This document shows, one piece after another, positions 13,289 to 26,900 of a DNA stretch of 64,000 nucleotides. A program made the translations under genes and the position numbers. This DNA comes from Dimorphilus gyrociliatus (lineage: Eukaryota > Annelida > Polychaeta > Dinophilidae). A model generated the notes under the pieces. That model was not told where the DNA came from, did not search any database, and saw nothing but the letters and a program-made list of their open reading frames with translations. The stretch spans positions 2,053,404-2,117,403 of the forward strand of contig CAJFCJ010000007.1 of assembly GCA_904063045.1 (NCBI GenBank), given 5' to 3'. Every line of letters begins with the position of its first letter. Positions within the stretch are counted from its first letter, which is position 1.

Positions 13289-13490
13289 AATCTTCTACAT
13301 GATTTAAAAAAGATACAAAAACTATTATGTTTAAAGTATAATTTCAGTCTTAATTGTAGATAAAGCGTTTAATGAATGAATTGTTAAGAAATAAAAACAT
13401 TCCTATTTACAATTTTCTGAAGAATTTTCAACTATACACATCTTGAGATCAAAGTCCAAAAAAATTATTGCTTTTCTTTATCAATTGAAA

Positions 13491-16400
13491 TTATTTCGAT
13501 TCAGACATTTTATTCATTAGGTGATGAATAAGGGCCGCTTGTTTGCTTAACACTGTGAAGGGCGATGATAACTTTTCTTTTTTTGTTATTTCGATATAAG
13601 GGGTTTCTTTTTTATGTTTCCATGTAATATCTTTATAGAGGAAGCTATGAAGTAATGTCTGAAATGGAAAAATCTTAATATTCTCCTGATACGTAGTTGA
13701 ACAACTTATGCTTTACCTTGTTCTGAAATTGTAAAATGTGTGTACCCACGTCATTGACACCAATTGTTACTTTTACTGGAAATTTTGATGACTAAACCAA
13801 GAAAAAAACCCCATAAATATAGAAAACATTAATAAAATATTCATACCCTTATGTTAAGAAATCCAGTGAAAAAAGCCGATCCATAAACAATTAAATTCCA
13901 GCAAAAGGTAAGGAAATGCATTTGAACGATAATTGGTGATCTATCTTTCCCATGCATACTTTTTGTATAGACTTTATATTGTTCTTGAATTCTTGCAACC
14001 CAATTGACATTCTTTTTAACAAGATTAATAGACGGAACAAGCGTCTGTAGATTTCTTTCACTTGAAAGAATAGAAAATTAGATAGCAAAATCACGAGATA
14101 GATACAATGAAGCATACTTTTGAAAAAATTGCTTAGAAGCCTTTGATTCGTATGGACCCTTTGCTAGATACAGATACAAACCTCCTAGTATAACAGAATC
14201 TTGCTCAGAGCAAGGATAAAATGAATTTATATAATTATAATAAGCCTCAGAGAAAATTAGTTCAGTGACTGTTTTATCCATATGCTGGAAATGATAAAAT
14301 AAATACAATTTCGTATATAATACATATAAAGAAATTATTAGGATCATGTATATATATATATTAACCTCTTCTAAGGTTTTCCGTTCATATTCTATTGACT
14401 TAACAACATCCTTTCTCCACCAGAGTTGTGGTTCTTCGTTAACTGGTTTCTAAAATCAACGCAAATGATGTGGTTAAAATCTTGTTTTATTATTGTTGTA
14501 CAAGTTTTTACCGAGTCGGTCAATATGGATACAATTCTTCTCTTCCAGTCGTTTAAATGTTGAATAGGTTTATGATCTTTTTTCAACTGCAACTCTATTA
14601 AATATATTCTTTTGTTATTGTTACAGTAGTTTCAACAAATTTTTAAATTCTTACGTAAACTGGGTGAACAAATCCAAACTGTAAATAAAGATCCACACTC
14701 TTCTGATATATTTAATTCGCGAATCATTTGTTTATTTAGGTCTTCTACAGTTGTATTGGAGCCAGAAGTCATTGGTAACATTCTAAATGTTCCATCGGTT
14801 AAGTTAATTTGGATTTTAGGTGCTGGTTTTTTCATAGCTTTCCTAAGAAGTTCTGCACACTTTTGAGCGGTTGGAAGGGGAGAATTGGAGCAAAGATCAA
14901 GAGCGGTTTTCTCTCGTTTATCCATTTTATACTGTATAAGAGAAATTCGGTTCAGAATTTTGATGCTTTAACCTAACTTAATGATACTCACAGCATCGAC
15001 TTCTGGATGATTTAGTAGCAATTCAATAATCATACTATGGCCATTTGATGCGGCATAATGCAATAAAGTTGACTCATTTTTAGTTGTTACATTTGGAGGG
15101 CACTTGCAATCATTTAATAAATAAGAAAAAGCCGCCATTTGTCCGTAGCTAATAATGATTGAAAAATACTTGTTACTTGTTAAACTCAATTTGACTGAGG
15201 TTAAGTAAACACAAACCAAGAAGCATAATGAATAGGTAAAAGTCCTTCGGAATCGTATTGCATAATAGAATATTCATTAGTGGCAATTAATGCTTTTAAA
15301 CCGCCGACATCTCCCTCAGCTGCATACTTGTGTAGAGGATATTGGATCAACCAATCCGAGTCAAGGCTTCTGTGAAAGTATCAAGAGGGTTATTAAATTC
15401 TTGTAAATCAATTAAGTATTTTACCTAGGGGCTGAACTTAGTAGTAGTGATTTTGGACCATTTGATCTGTCCTTGAGCCAATGTTCGTTAATAACCACCA
15501 TATTTGGTTTTGGAACAAAATTAGAACGCTGGGAAAAAAGTAAGTTTTCAACAACAATATCGCTTTTATCTTTTTCTGCTAGTTTATAGACTTCTGTGTC
15601 AGTATTGGGATAATAAGAGTCAATGACTTTGCTTTTTCCCAGCTTAGTAAAGAAGAGTTGCAAATATCCCTCGATTTTATGCTTTTCTCCAAGCCAGCTA
15701 AAAAAATAGAATGTAATTATCCAAAAAAAGAATAGATGCAATGTTTTTTCCGTACGGTAATAATTAGAAGTATACGATAAATTTATGATTTAGCATTTAT
15801 ATGTGATAAGATATGGAACAAAATGACTACTTTATTTATCTTACTCATAAGAAACTTGTTCTCCTAAGATAAGTATGGTACACATTGCATAGTCAAAGCA
15901 ACAAACTCCCTAGAACAGTTTGTTATTGCAATAAAACCTCAAGTAACCGAAAAAAAACATCTCTTTTTTACTGTTTCATTCTATAGCTTTACTTGTAAAA
16001 CGAGATGAAGATATTATAGTAAAAAGCCCTTGTAATTGATTAAGTTACTACCGTATCTCAAAGTGAAAAACAATTTTAAAAAAATTCAATTAAGGAAGGA
16101 AACATAAAAACTTAGGATAAATAAAGCTGACAAAGTACATATTATTTATAAAGGTTTTTTTATCAACGTTCTTCACAATGATAGATGGAGAAAAAGGATT
16201 TTTTACTGTATTTATATGTACTAAATGAAAGATAGGATACTATTATTGCTCTTTCCATCGATTATCATAAAAAGTTTAACTTGACTGAAAGATTACTTGT
16301 TTCTTTTGTACCTTTTCTATTTGTTAAAAAGATTGATTTACGTACTTTGATATGGCTCTTAAACAGGCTACTGTATCCTCATTTTCGATTTCCGATCTCA

Positions 16401-16835
16401 TGTCGGAAAGTCTATAAAATATTGTATCACGTGTGGTATCTTCATTCAATTTTTCATTGGCATTATAAGGTATAATGAACAAAATTTTTGATTCGTTTAG
16501 TTTAACTCTCACTGCTCTCGATTCTATAAAAGTTATTGAAAACGTTAAGAGACAGAAAAAACAATCCTTTGCTTACTTCGTTCATGATTATGGTTTTCTT
16601 GATATACATGCTTTAAAACAGCATCAGTTAAGTCTTCTCGGGCATTATTTTCTAACAATGGACAACAACGTAACTTCTCTAATCTAAAGCTTAGTAAATA
16701 CATACCAAAGGCTAATAGTTCCTTTGCGATTCTTCTTCGAACTCGCATCAAAATATCGTAAAACTGGGGTTGAAATTCTTTATTCTCAAAGACAATAGTC
16801 GAATAAACTTTCAAAACTGCTATATATACTTTCAT
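13491..16835 (-). CDS. KRIT1: KRIT1/CCM1 (Nudix-ankyrin-FERM scaffold)
   Basis: KRIT1 is the Rap1-binding scaffold of the cerebral-cavernous-malformation complex. About ten minus-strand exons cover its architecture. The Nudix-like N-terminus occupies 16835-16577 (YIAVLKVYS, FYDILMRV) and 16523-16346 (ILFIIPYNA, AISK). A linker exon is at 15697-15425. Ankyrin repeats are at about 15369-14970 (QYPLHKYAAEGD, PIHYAS, LLHYAASNGHSMIIELLLNH). FERM F1 is at about 14925-14640 (SNTTVEDLNKQMI, FTVWICSPSL), then KPIQHLNDWKR, F2 (LAKGPYESKASKQFFQ) and F3, ending LSKQAALIHHLMNKM at 13491. The intron between the Nudix and linker exons is about 650 bp; the others are short. The linker lacks the NPxY/F motifs of vertebrate KRIT1. 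Exons between 13510 and 14390 were only partly traced. The start at 16835 matches the family IEDAYVAVIRP position, but a short upstream exon is possible. Confidence 0.88.
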
Positions 16836-17419
16836 TTTGATTTTAGAATATTTTTGGGCTGGGCCATTGAGCGATTTTCAGATAAGTAAACGTTTATATT
16901 ACTCTAAGTCTCTTTTTATCCATTGTTCCAGACTGAAACGACTTAAATTCTTATTTTGTAAAATTCTTAGACAACACAGGCCATTTTAGGCTTAGTATAC
17001 TATTCATGTACGGAGAAATAGGTAGTTCTAAGATGCTATGATATTTTTTAGCTGATTACAAATATCCTTCCAATTTTTGCGTAGTCCATTAACTTCACAC
17101 AATCGCTATTAAATAGCTATTCTCATTTCTTCTTCAAATACCCCCCTTAAGCTGGATTGATGTTTTAAATATCGTTTTTAAGTACTATGGAGCTTTCGCG
17201 ATATGATCTAGATCGTCAATAAATTCACCAGTTCGTTTTTTAAAAAGGAAATTTGAACACCTATTTTGTATTAATATTCTCTTTTTAACATGACACAACA
17301 TTATAAACGTTAACTTATGGTATAGTTTTTGAAGACCATACTGCTAAATTTGTACAGTAATAGTGACATTAGAAGAGCAGCTAGAAGCACAGAACAACTC
17401 TTCACAAATGCTCCTTATT
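16836..17419. other. Intergenic, LAMTOR4 3' side / KRIT1 5' side
   Basis: 584 bp of AT-rich DNA between two tandem minus-strand genes. It must hold the 3' UTR of LAMTOR4 and the promoter of KRIT1. No supported frame or RNA gene was seen. Confidence 0.4.
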
Positions 17420-17807
17420 TTAAACTGTTGGGTTTTCAATATATTCTTGGGTAGGTCGTTTAACAACGTAGATCTTGTAATTAGAAATTGTTATTACATA
17501 AGAAACATCACACCAGACAACTGTAAAAATTTAATAGAAGCTTAACTTATATATATTCTAATTAGGAAATACTTACTGCAAAGACGTTTAAAAGTTTTAT
17601 CTGCCGTTGATAATGCGATTTTTACTATATCCATAAAGATATTGGCTGAATTTTCATCATTTTCAAGCTCACCACTCGACTAAGAGATAAAAGATTATTA
17701 TATAGTTAAAAGTCAAAATTGTAAGAGCTAACGTGTTGAACAGCACCATCTTCATCTATCACCAAGTGGCCTAACGAATTCTTTACTCCCTCAAGTCCCT
17801 GAACCAT
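17420..17807 (-). CDS. LAMTOR4: Ragulator subunit LAMTOR4
   Basis: LAMTOR4 is a roadblock-fold subunit of Ragulator, which anchors Rag GTPases and mTORC1 to the lysosome. It is too small and too split to show as one open frame. I read three minus-strand exons: 17807-17733 (start MVQGLEGVKNSLGHLVI), 17679-17577 (SSGELENDENSANIF to KTFKRLC) and 17520-17420 (VSYVITISNYKIYVVKRP, stop at 17420). Phases agree and the product is 92 residues; the human protein has 99 with matching SSGDLENDE and KRL...VFVVKR segments. It is divergent from NUP88, with 200 bp between the start codons. Confidence 0.88.
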
Positions 17808-18007
17808 AACTTCTGAAAAGATTCAAAATCACCAAATATATTGTAGTATAATCAACAAACTTTTCGTCTGCTAAGGATATCGTCATGTGACTGGTTTATA
17901 ATCTGTGAAAGCTTCTAGTTTGTTTCTCAAAATAATCTCTCTATATAAAGAGGAGCTTTAACCTGTCTAATTTATCACCGGTGGCTGTTAGGTAACCGGT
18001 CTGTAAA
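17808..18007. promoter_or_regulatory. Divergent promoter LAMTOR4 / NUP88 with CLEAR-like E-box
   Basis: A 200-bp gap between two divergent start codons. It contains GTCATGTGAC at 17882-17891, one base from the palindrome GTCACGTGAC that occurs upstream of other genes here. Overlapping ACCGGT and GGTAACC motifs lie just before the NUP88 ATG. The regulatory role is inferred. Confidence 0.5.
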
Positions 18008-20172
18008 ATGGCATCAGGCGGGAGTCTACGGAGAGAGAATGTTTACAAGCATCCACTATTTGTTAATCTCTTGAAGAACCCTATAAAACAAGATCGACGC
18101 AATAAACATCAGAATTTACTCTTTATAAGTTCTGACAAAATTTATGCATGGTTTGAACATAATAAATCTGTTTTAGTGAGCGATATTACGGAAATTGTTG
18201 CCGAAAAGCCCAAAAAAGTAGAAGAAGTAAAATTTCAAGAGCCTCCTGAACATCTAGTCGATACTATACTGGTGGATTATTCTGGAAAATACGCTGCTCT
18301 AATAGGAGAACAGAATTTGACAATAGGTGAACTTGACTCTTCTTCCCCAAGTAGGACTTTTGAGGTTCCTTTGGGTGTAGATGAGGATATTGTCGATTGC
18401 AAGTGGCACCCTGATTACGACTTTCTTTTGGTAAATATCATATTGTATATCAATTTTTCTGGTCATAATTTTTAATGTCAATAGTTTCTCTCAACAGCAT
18501 CTTAACTATTTATATACTTTATTAATTCAGTATAAATTCTAAAAATAAAATAAATACATGTTGCAGGTGCTACTTACGACTGATAATTGTATCCGTTTCT
18601 TCGATGTTCATAAGCATGTCTTTGTAAGGGATTATTATCTACCCCCGAAATCCAATGAATTTCCTAAATCGCCCAAATCGCCAAACGTCTCTCAGCTCTT
18701 GGGCAACTGTGGTGTTCATTTTACGTTCTCTTCCGGAGCAGACGATCTTACAACTATATATGTAATATATGGAAACGCAGATGTCTACAGTATCAAAACC
18801 TCAATGAAACAACAGGCAGCAGACCCTGTTAAAGGCCCTCTTATAATTCTTCCCAGAATTGAAGACGAGGTATATAAAAGTATTTTTCTTAAAAATACAG
18901 AAAATTCTATAATCCATTATGTTATCTTAGGTTTTTGAAGAAGATGCAGTTGGGATACAGCTTATAAGCTCTAATCCGGATGTTCTTGCTTTGATAATGT
19001 CCAATGGTTACGTGTTACATTGTGTAGTTCTTCAAGCAGAAGAAGACGAAGAATTGATTGCAATTGAAACAGTTCGTTTAAAGGATGTAATTATAGATTC
19101 ATCTCAGTCGTTAAATATTATTAGTGTTTCGATAAGTAACAATTCCTACATTATACGACATAACGATGGAATCTATCAGCTTACTGTTCCTTGGAATTTT
19201 AGCTTGAAAGACGAAAGCTTCCAAAATCTTCCAGAAGAGCCTACTATTGCAAAAGCTTTAATAAACACAAATATCGGGAAGGAGAAACAATATTTATATT
19301 CTTGTTCATTCGCTAGGCATCCGATATTTGGTGTTCATTTATTTTGTTTGGATTCAAATTTCCAATTATTTATTGTTACTCTCTTGGAGAAAAAAAGTAG
19401 AAAAAGTTTTGTAGCTGAAAAGGCAAAAAATCAGCTGAAAATTGAAAAAACGTTTGAAGAACATTTAAGAGAGGTTTTAAAGAGAAAGGAAAACGTACCC
19501 TTATTTTTATCATCAGAAAAAGATTTAGACTTAGAGAAAAAGTTAGAACTTGGTGCGAAAGCTTTGAAAATATTTGAAAATGAATATTATAAAAAACAAA
19601 AACTTGCTATTTTGGAAATTGCAGACAAAGTTAAAGAAATTCAATCTAGATTTCGGCAAATGGAAGAAATTATGGAAAAGCTCGTTAAAGACACTGTAAG
19701 AATTAAAGAATTTGACGCAAATATCAGCGAGAAAATCGATTTAGTTAACAAGAAACATTTAGAATTGAACGACAGAATATTAAGTATGTCTACTTCCTTA
19801 CAGGTAAGAGCTATTATAACTGTTTTTAGATGAATTATCTTGAATAAATGCTAATCATTTCTTTTTTCATAGAGAATTGTCGAAATTCCAAGTAAAGCAG
19901 AGCAGAAATTACAAAATGATTTACAAACGCTGCAAATTCGTTTAGGACAGTATCGTGTGAAAATGGATGGTCTGAAAGAAAAATTAAAGATAAACCCAAT
20001 GTCGACAAAAATGACCAAAGTACAGACAAAACCAAAATCTGTAGGCTTATCTCCAAAACAGAAAAAGAACATTCAAAGCGCCCTACTTGAAGATACTGAT
20101 GAAATAGCCAAAATGGTTTGTTTGATTAAAAAGTTAGACATCGAAAGTATTGAAAATAAAGCATCAGTCTAA
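18008..20172 (+). CDS. NUP88: Nucleoporin NUP88
   Basis: NUP88 belongs to the NUP214-NUP88 module on the cytoplasmic face of the nuclear pore, involved in mRNA and protein export. Four exons (18008-18430, 18567-18869, 18931-19803, 19873-20172), all phase 0, give about 632 residues, somewhat shorter than human NUP88. The first two thirds form a beta-propeller-like region (LVDYSGKYAALIG, VLLTTDNCIRFFDV, MSNGYVLHCVVLQ). From about residue 390 the sequence is highly charged coiled coil. The tail SPKQKKNIQSALLEDTDEIA matches the family ending. The NUP88-specific wording of the tail and of VLHCVVL makes the call good despite overall divergence. Confidence 0.85.
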
Positions 20173-20922
20173 AGAATTTTTAGAAAAAAAATACTTGATA
20201 AATTTATATGTAAACAAAACACTAAAAGCTTAAAGCGTGGCTTTGAGAGAAGCTGTTAAAATACCTGAAATATCGTAAGTGCGATTGTCTGTTTTATGAT
20301 ATATTTGTATTATTGGTTTATATTTTAAGGAGCACATTCATTTTTGTATATATATTTGCTATATGAAAATAAAAGTAACCTAATAGAATCAATATCTTAT
20401 TATTATAAAGAAAAAAGAAAGTATTTGATTCATGTTATCAATCTAAGATATTTCCCATTCGGTAATTTCTATCTTTACTCCACTTCTAGGCTCAAAGTAG
20501 AAAGACTTTATGCAGATCAAAACCTATTCATATGGTTGGATTGAAGAACAGTAACTAATGGGTTTACGTATTTTTATTTTGAACAACACTACCAAGCTGT
20601 TTCATAAATTTGTACCCAGCGATAAGAACTCTTCAAACCCTCCTAATCCCAGTCGAATCTCATCTGCTTTACGGCTTTGATTCCGAATATATGATATATA
20701 TTCTTTATCATGTTTTGTTACTTTATTCAACTTATTCAGTTGTTTATTCAAATAAACTTATAGAATGTTAACTTTGTTTATAGCGAATCTTGTAAATTCT
20801 GAAGATATTCTAGTAGTCGATCATTTCGCGCTGTATCGTTAACACTATCCTTAATCCTATACAAACAAGTACCGCCATCTGCTGTCGAATAAGTGATTTG
20901 AGTCGAATGCGGTCTTACTATT
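20173..20922. other. Intergenic NUP88 / SLC9A
   Basis: 750 bp. The first part is very AT-rich and is probably the NUP88 3' UTR. From about 20820 composition becomes more balanced, as expected for the promoter and 5' UTR of the exchanger gene. An open frame at 20344-20544 has no protein-like features. Confidence 0.4.
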
Positions 20923-23900
20923 GTGGGAGTAACAATCAAAATGGCGATGTTCGGATATAAAAATATTTTATTACTAGGTTTCTTTATACCGATCCAATGT
21001 GATTCTTCCCTAGACGCGAATGCTGAAAATGAAGAAACGAAAAGAATTCAAACTGGCCATAAACTAGATAGTTTGAATTTGCTTATGTTTATTTTTCTGT
21101 TGATATTAACTGTTATAACTATATGGGTATTTAAACATAGAAGATTTAGATTCATCCACGAAACAGGACTTGCCATCGTCTATGGTTAGTAAGCTCTAAA
21201 TCTATAGATACACAGCAAAATAATGCATTATAATTTATTACGAATAGGCGAACTTGTGATTAATAGTCATCAAAAAAAAAAATTTGTGAAAAAAACTTTA
21301 CAAAATTACATTATTGCATAATTTAAACAATTTTGTTTATATATTATATCTATGTAATTGTTGAATGATAATATAATCTGTAATAGGTTTAATTGTTGGA
21401 GCTATTATTCGTTATTCATCAAAAAATACTGAAAAGAAATGGGCAGACGTTTCGTTTATTCACCAAAACCAAAGTGACCACTACGGACCAGCAAATCACC
21501 CCGATTATCTCAAACTTAATGTAAAATCTTATTGAATCGATGATTGATAAAAGATATTTTATTAAATATGCTTCTTTTTCTTTTAAAAAGTTGTCAAAAG
21601 GAGGAGATGAGAAGCTTTTTACATACAAATTCGATCGAATACATACTAGAGGATTCGAACAAAAGGTAAATTATTAATTATTGATAGAAGTGCATTTTCA
21701 GTTAGAATAGAAAACATTACAAAGTCTTTTTATTTATTTATTTTATCTTCTTTTCAATGTCGTATAGTAAAAAATATTCTTTTTAATAAATGCACGTTTT
21801 TAACATTATATTATTTTTAATAAATTTTTTTTCAATTTTTAGGGTTGTTCAGTATGTCAAAAGGTATATAAAACACATTGCAAAAAGCTCTATAATTGAT
21901 TTTCAAAAGGGTTTATACTTTTAAAATTATTACAATTATTAATCTTTTCTTTAATATTTTGCCAAGTTTTATTATTCTTTCTATTAACTGGTAGCTATGT
22001 GATTTATTTTACTGTTTTCTATAATCCTTTCTTTCAACATACTCAAAAAACATGTACTCTTTAATTACATTATAATTGAATACTTTATATTTATTATATG
22101 AATATAATGGGCTTATAATGTTTTGAGTTTGCTCGCACCCTTGACTTTTCTATCTTTCTCTTTGTTTTCCGTTATACCAAGAAAACAAATAGGAAAAAGC
22201 GTCTAATTTTATAATTAATTAACTTAAAGAACATATAAATATATATATATATATAAATGTATATTCTATAGCTAACTAATTAATGAAGAATTTCATGCAA
22301 TAGAATTATTTAACTAATAACAATTTTTATTCTCATTACTAATTGATTGAAATATAATTAAAAAAAATGAATGTGTTTTTCTTATTTTATATTTGTTTGC
22401 AGTATTTGAGTAACATTCCTTGTTGATGCTATAAAATTCATTGAATTTTAAATATATATCACTAACATACACTGAGTATTTTATATAACTAATGTGTTAT
22501 ATATTCTTATTTATAAACAGGCAACTTTCGATCCTGAAGTATTTTTCAATGTTATGCTACCTCCAATTATCTTTTATGCTGGTTATTCAATGAAGAGGGT
22601 AATAAAATATTACCATTAATATACAATATGCAACATGCTTAAAGAAACTATTTTTACTTTTGCTATATTTAGAAACACTTCTTTAAAAATTTTGGTGCAA
22701 TTACAACGTTTGCTTTTATGGGTACCATTATTTCTTGCTTCGCTGTTGGGTAATTATAATATATATATATATATATAACCTGAATATTATACTAATCGTA
22801 TTTCATAGTTCTATACTGTTTGGATTAACAAGGGTTTTTATGCCTAATGATATGAGTTTGAATAATTGTCTATTTTTTGGAGCTGTAATTTCCGCAACAG
22901 ATCCAGGTTAGATGATAAATGCTTAAATCTTTTTTCCTTTTCCACATTATATATTAAAATATTCTTCTCATTCCTCCGATATCAGTGACTGTCCTGGCTA
23001 TATTTAATGACTTAAACGTTGATGTCGATCTTTATGCATTGGTATTTGGTGAAAGTGTGTTGAACGATGCCGTAGCTATTGTGCTATCAGGGTAAAAAAA
23101 TTTGCCTTTACAATTATTTTACGCCGACTATAAATGATATTTTTTTAACGATTTCTTCCAGAACTATTAACAAATATAATAGTACAAAAGAAGGATTTGA
23201 TTTTATGGCTGTTTTAAAGTCATTGGGTGATTTCTTAAAGGTATTTCTTGGTGCTTTTGCAATTGGTAGTTTAATAGGATGCGCAACAGCTTTGGTAAGA
23301 TTATTTTATCAGCAAAACTTTTACCTTTAAAAGTAATTCTTTTATTTCATTTTTTATAGGTGACGAAATTTACAAAAATCAGTCAATATCCGTTACTTGA
23401 AACCTCTTTATTCTTTCTCATGTCGTATAGTTCCTTCTTAGCGGCTGAAGCCGCAGATATGACAGGCATAGTTGCTGTATTATTTTGTGGAATATGCCAA
23501 GCACATTATACTTATAATAATTTATCAAAAGAATCCAAGAGTAGAACAAAAGAGGTAAACAAATACCTTTATAAATTTTTTAAAAACTATATTAAATTTA
23601 TTTTTACATTTTTAGTTATTCGACTTATTAAATTTTCTTATGGAAAATTTTGTCTTCTTATATATTGGCGTATCCATCTTTACTTTTCAAGATCACAAAT
23701 GGGATGCGAGATATATTCTCGCCTCTGTTGTTCGTAAATTAATTACTCTGTTTCTTTATTTCTAAAAGTTAATAAATAAAATGTATATTCTTTTTACAGG
23801 CAGCTATCGTAATAGGAAGAGCGTTAAATGTTTATCCACTATCTTTTTTGTTGAATTTAGGAAGAACGAATAAAATAAAGTATAACTTTCAACATATGAT

Positions 23901-26900
23901 GATGTTTTCAGGTATTTTAAAGAAATTTGTGTTATATGACAAAATGTTTTTACATGAACTTTTTATATAGGTCTAAGAGGAGCAATTGCTTTTGCTTTAG
24001 CAATTAGAAATACCTCTGATGATGCTAGAAAAGTTATGTTTTCTACAACTTTGGTTATTGTAATAGCTACTGTTATTTCTTGTGGTGGTTTAACAACACA
24101 GATGCTACTGTGGCTGAAAATACGGTAAAAATTAGCCTACATGTATATATATATGCAATATAATGACTTTCTTAAACAGAGTTGGTATGGAAGAAGATAC
24201 TGAATTGCAAAATTTCGATTCCACAAGATCGGTATGTATTAACCGGCTTTTTAATTGAAAATTACACAATTTCTTTTATCTTCTGTTCCTTATTTGCGTT
24301 TTATTATTAGCGTTTATTTCGTTTTGTTGAAAAAAATAAGATTGAAAATTTTTGTTATTTTTTTTATAAAATTATAATTTAAAAATTCGCCTTTGTTCTG
24401 GCGACGGGGCTCTACAGCACCGATACAGGGCAATAGAGGAGCGTGAAGAAGGAAAATTTTTTACAAGTCAGGTTAGACTAGGATATTAGTTGTCTACTAA
24501 TTTTTTTAAATACTTGCCATAAAATATGTGTTTTTCCAATACCCTCGTAAATAGAAATACAGTACAACTTAGTTAAACATATACTGTATATATCAATATA
24601 TTCAAAATTTTTATTTTCAATACCTAAGTTTTATTAAAACAATGATTCACGAATACCTTTCATATAGCAACAATTATATATACAGTATATTTATATTTAT
24701 TATTCATATATTTATAATTTTACACATAATACTTATATTCCTTAGAGATTTAAAAAAACATTTCTGTAGTCTTTGCATGTTTTGTATAATCGTTGTATAT
24801 GTTTTAAGAGCAGATAAACAGTTTAATGATTGCTGTGAACAGTAGCTTATGTGTTTTGATAGTATATTTTAATCATATTTTATTTTATAAAATCATATTT
24901 AGCTGATAAAATTCTTCAATAAGAATTTGAAGCGTAGAAATGATTGTGTATATGCAATACACATTGATATATACTGTATATACAGTGCATCCTAATAAAT
25001 AGATAAATTCTGTTTCTTTTTATTCACTTAATAGATGGCGTTATTAGATTGATATTGTAAAATCGTCAATTTGAATTAGGGAAAGCAATTTTTACATCGA
25101 TTAATAAATATTTATTCTTTAAATAACTGAATTGATGCCCTAAAACTAAATTATATATTTTTGTTGTTTTATACTTGATTTATGAATGTTCTTTTATCTT
25201 TTTCACAGCTATTTTATATCTTATTTATTTGATGTTTTCTTTCAGACACCGCCAAGTGAAGCTCCACAAAACACTGAAGCTTCATTAAGTCCACCAAGGC
25301 TTCAAGAAAAAGCAAAATTAGTAAGGGGGTGGTATCGTATAGATGCTAAAGTTATAAAGCCGTTTCTTACTCACGCAACACCACCGCTTACTGAAACTTT
25401 ACCTAAATGTTGCCTTCCGATAGCAAAATTCCTGACATCCGAAATACAAATTGCTCATTTTGTGAGTATCTTCTTTTGGAAATTTGTATACATTATCATT
25501 CATTTAATATTTAATAACAGGAGAATCGAACAAGATTCTACGATTCGGATACAGATTTAATTTTGGACGATGCAGATATAACAGTAACTGATGTAGCACA
25601 GCTACCGGCAGTTGATACAATAACAAGACCAGCAACTCTGGATATCGCTAGACCCACCGATCAAACAATACCTAATGTAAGTATTAAACTAGAAAGAAAT
25701 AAAAACAAACAAAATAACAAAACAAAACAAAAAACCAATTTATATCTTTATTTTTTGATTGTGGCTTATGCAAAAATTGTACATCGCGAGATAGATTATT
25801 CGATACGAATCTGAAGACAATGAAACGGCGGTGCCGCTGTTAAAGGACCACTCGAACGTTTAAAAAAATTAAATTTATTAAGAAAAACGTAAGAAAAAAA
25901 TGAGGTGATATAATTTTAGCCAAAAAAAAACAAAAACAGCGCAATCTTTGTTGTTGTTTCTTTTTTTTTTCAAATTTTATATCTTTTATATGCTATTCCT
26001 TTTTGAGTGTTTTATCATTCCTTTTAATTTGAAGGATATCACTAATAAAAAAAAAAGGATCAGCAATATCAGTTATTTAATTTAATTGATTTTCCAAACG
26101 CATTGGGTTTTGATGGTTTCGAAATAATTTTTACTCTATTAAGAAAATAGAAGTATTAAGAAAAAAAGTAAAATTGCAATATACTAATATATATATTTAT
26201 AATAAGAACAAGATCTTTACTCTAATATTTCTATATTCTCTCCTGTCCTCAATAATGACATTAATTTAATTCGATAATAGAAGTATGATCAAATATGTTG
26301 AAGAGTCATTGGAGAACTTTTAAAATATTAAGAATTTGAAACTTTTATATAAATAGGTTTTTTTTCAATTTGGTAAAGGTCTCTATGGAAATGAGAGTAG
26401 GAAGCACATAAATCTGCGTTGATATAGTGGCATATATATAAATATATATATATGATATATTTGTTCATATGCTCTAATTGTAAATAATGAACGAAAATTG
26501 GCTAGCTGTCGCTGATTATTTTCTTTATTGCTTCTCAGCTTTAAAAAAATATGAAAAATATTTCAATAATATAGCAAAATTTCGTTCAGATGATTTAAAG
26601 CTACTTTTTTTTTCATTATTACTTAAAAAAGTTTTAAAGTTAAAATTTACTATTAAATCCTTTTTTTCTTTTGTTAGTCGAATAATAACCAAGGATATGA
26701 TCTTAAAGGTAAAACGATAAATATGATTAAAAGATTGTAAATTAGATAAGTTACTAGCAATACGAATTAAAAAAAAATTCCATATAATTCAGCTTTAAAC
26801 TAGTGTTACAATAAAATTTCTAAGTCGATATTTTATTCTAATAAACATTATTATTTTATTTTTACTAAATTCTCTACTAATTTTGGGTTTTATTTTTTAT

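Noticed and set aside
16281-16687. Plus-strand frames of 64 and 70 codons
   Set aside because: They overlap the Nudix-domain exons of KRIT1 on the other strand.
16700-16725. A 22-nt GT...AG segment within the first KRIT1 exon as an intron
   Set aside because: Too short for a spliceosomal intron, and the frame stays open through it; the family gap here is more simply a lineage insertion.
22231-22254. (TA)n tracts here and at 45567, 50845 and 54453 as possible origins or scaffold sites
   Set aside because: They are simple microsatellites of the kind common in AT-rich non-coding DNA.
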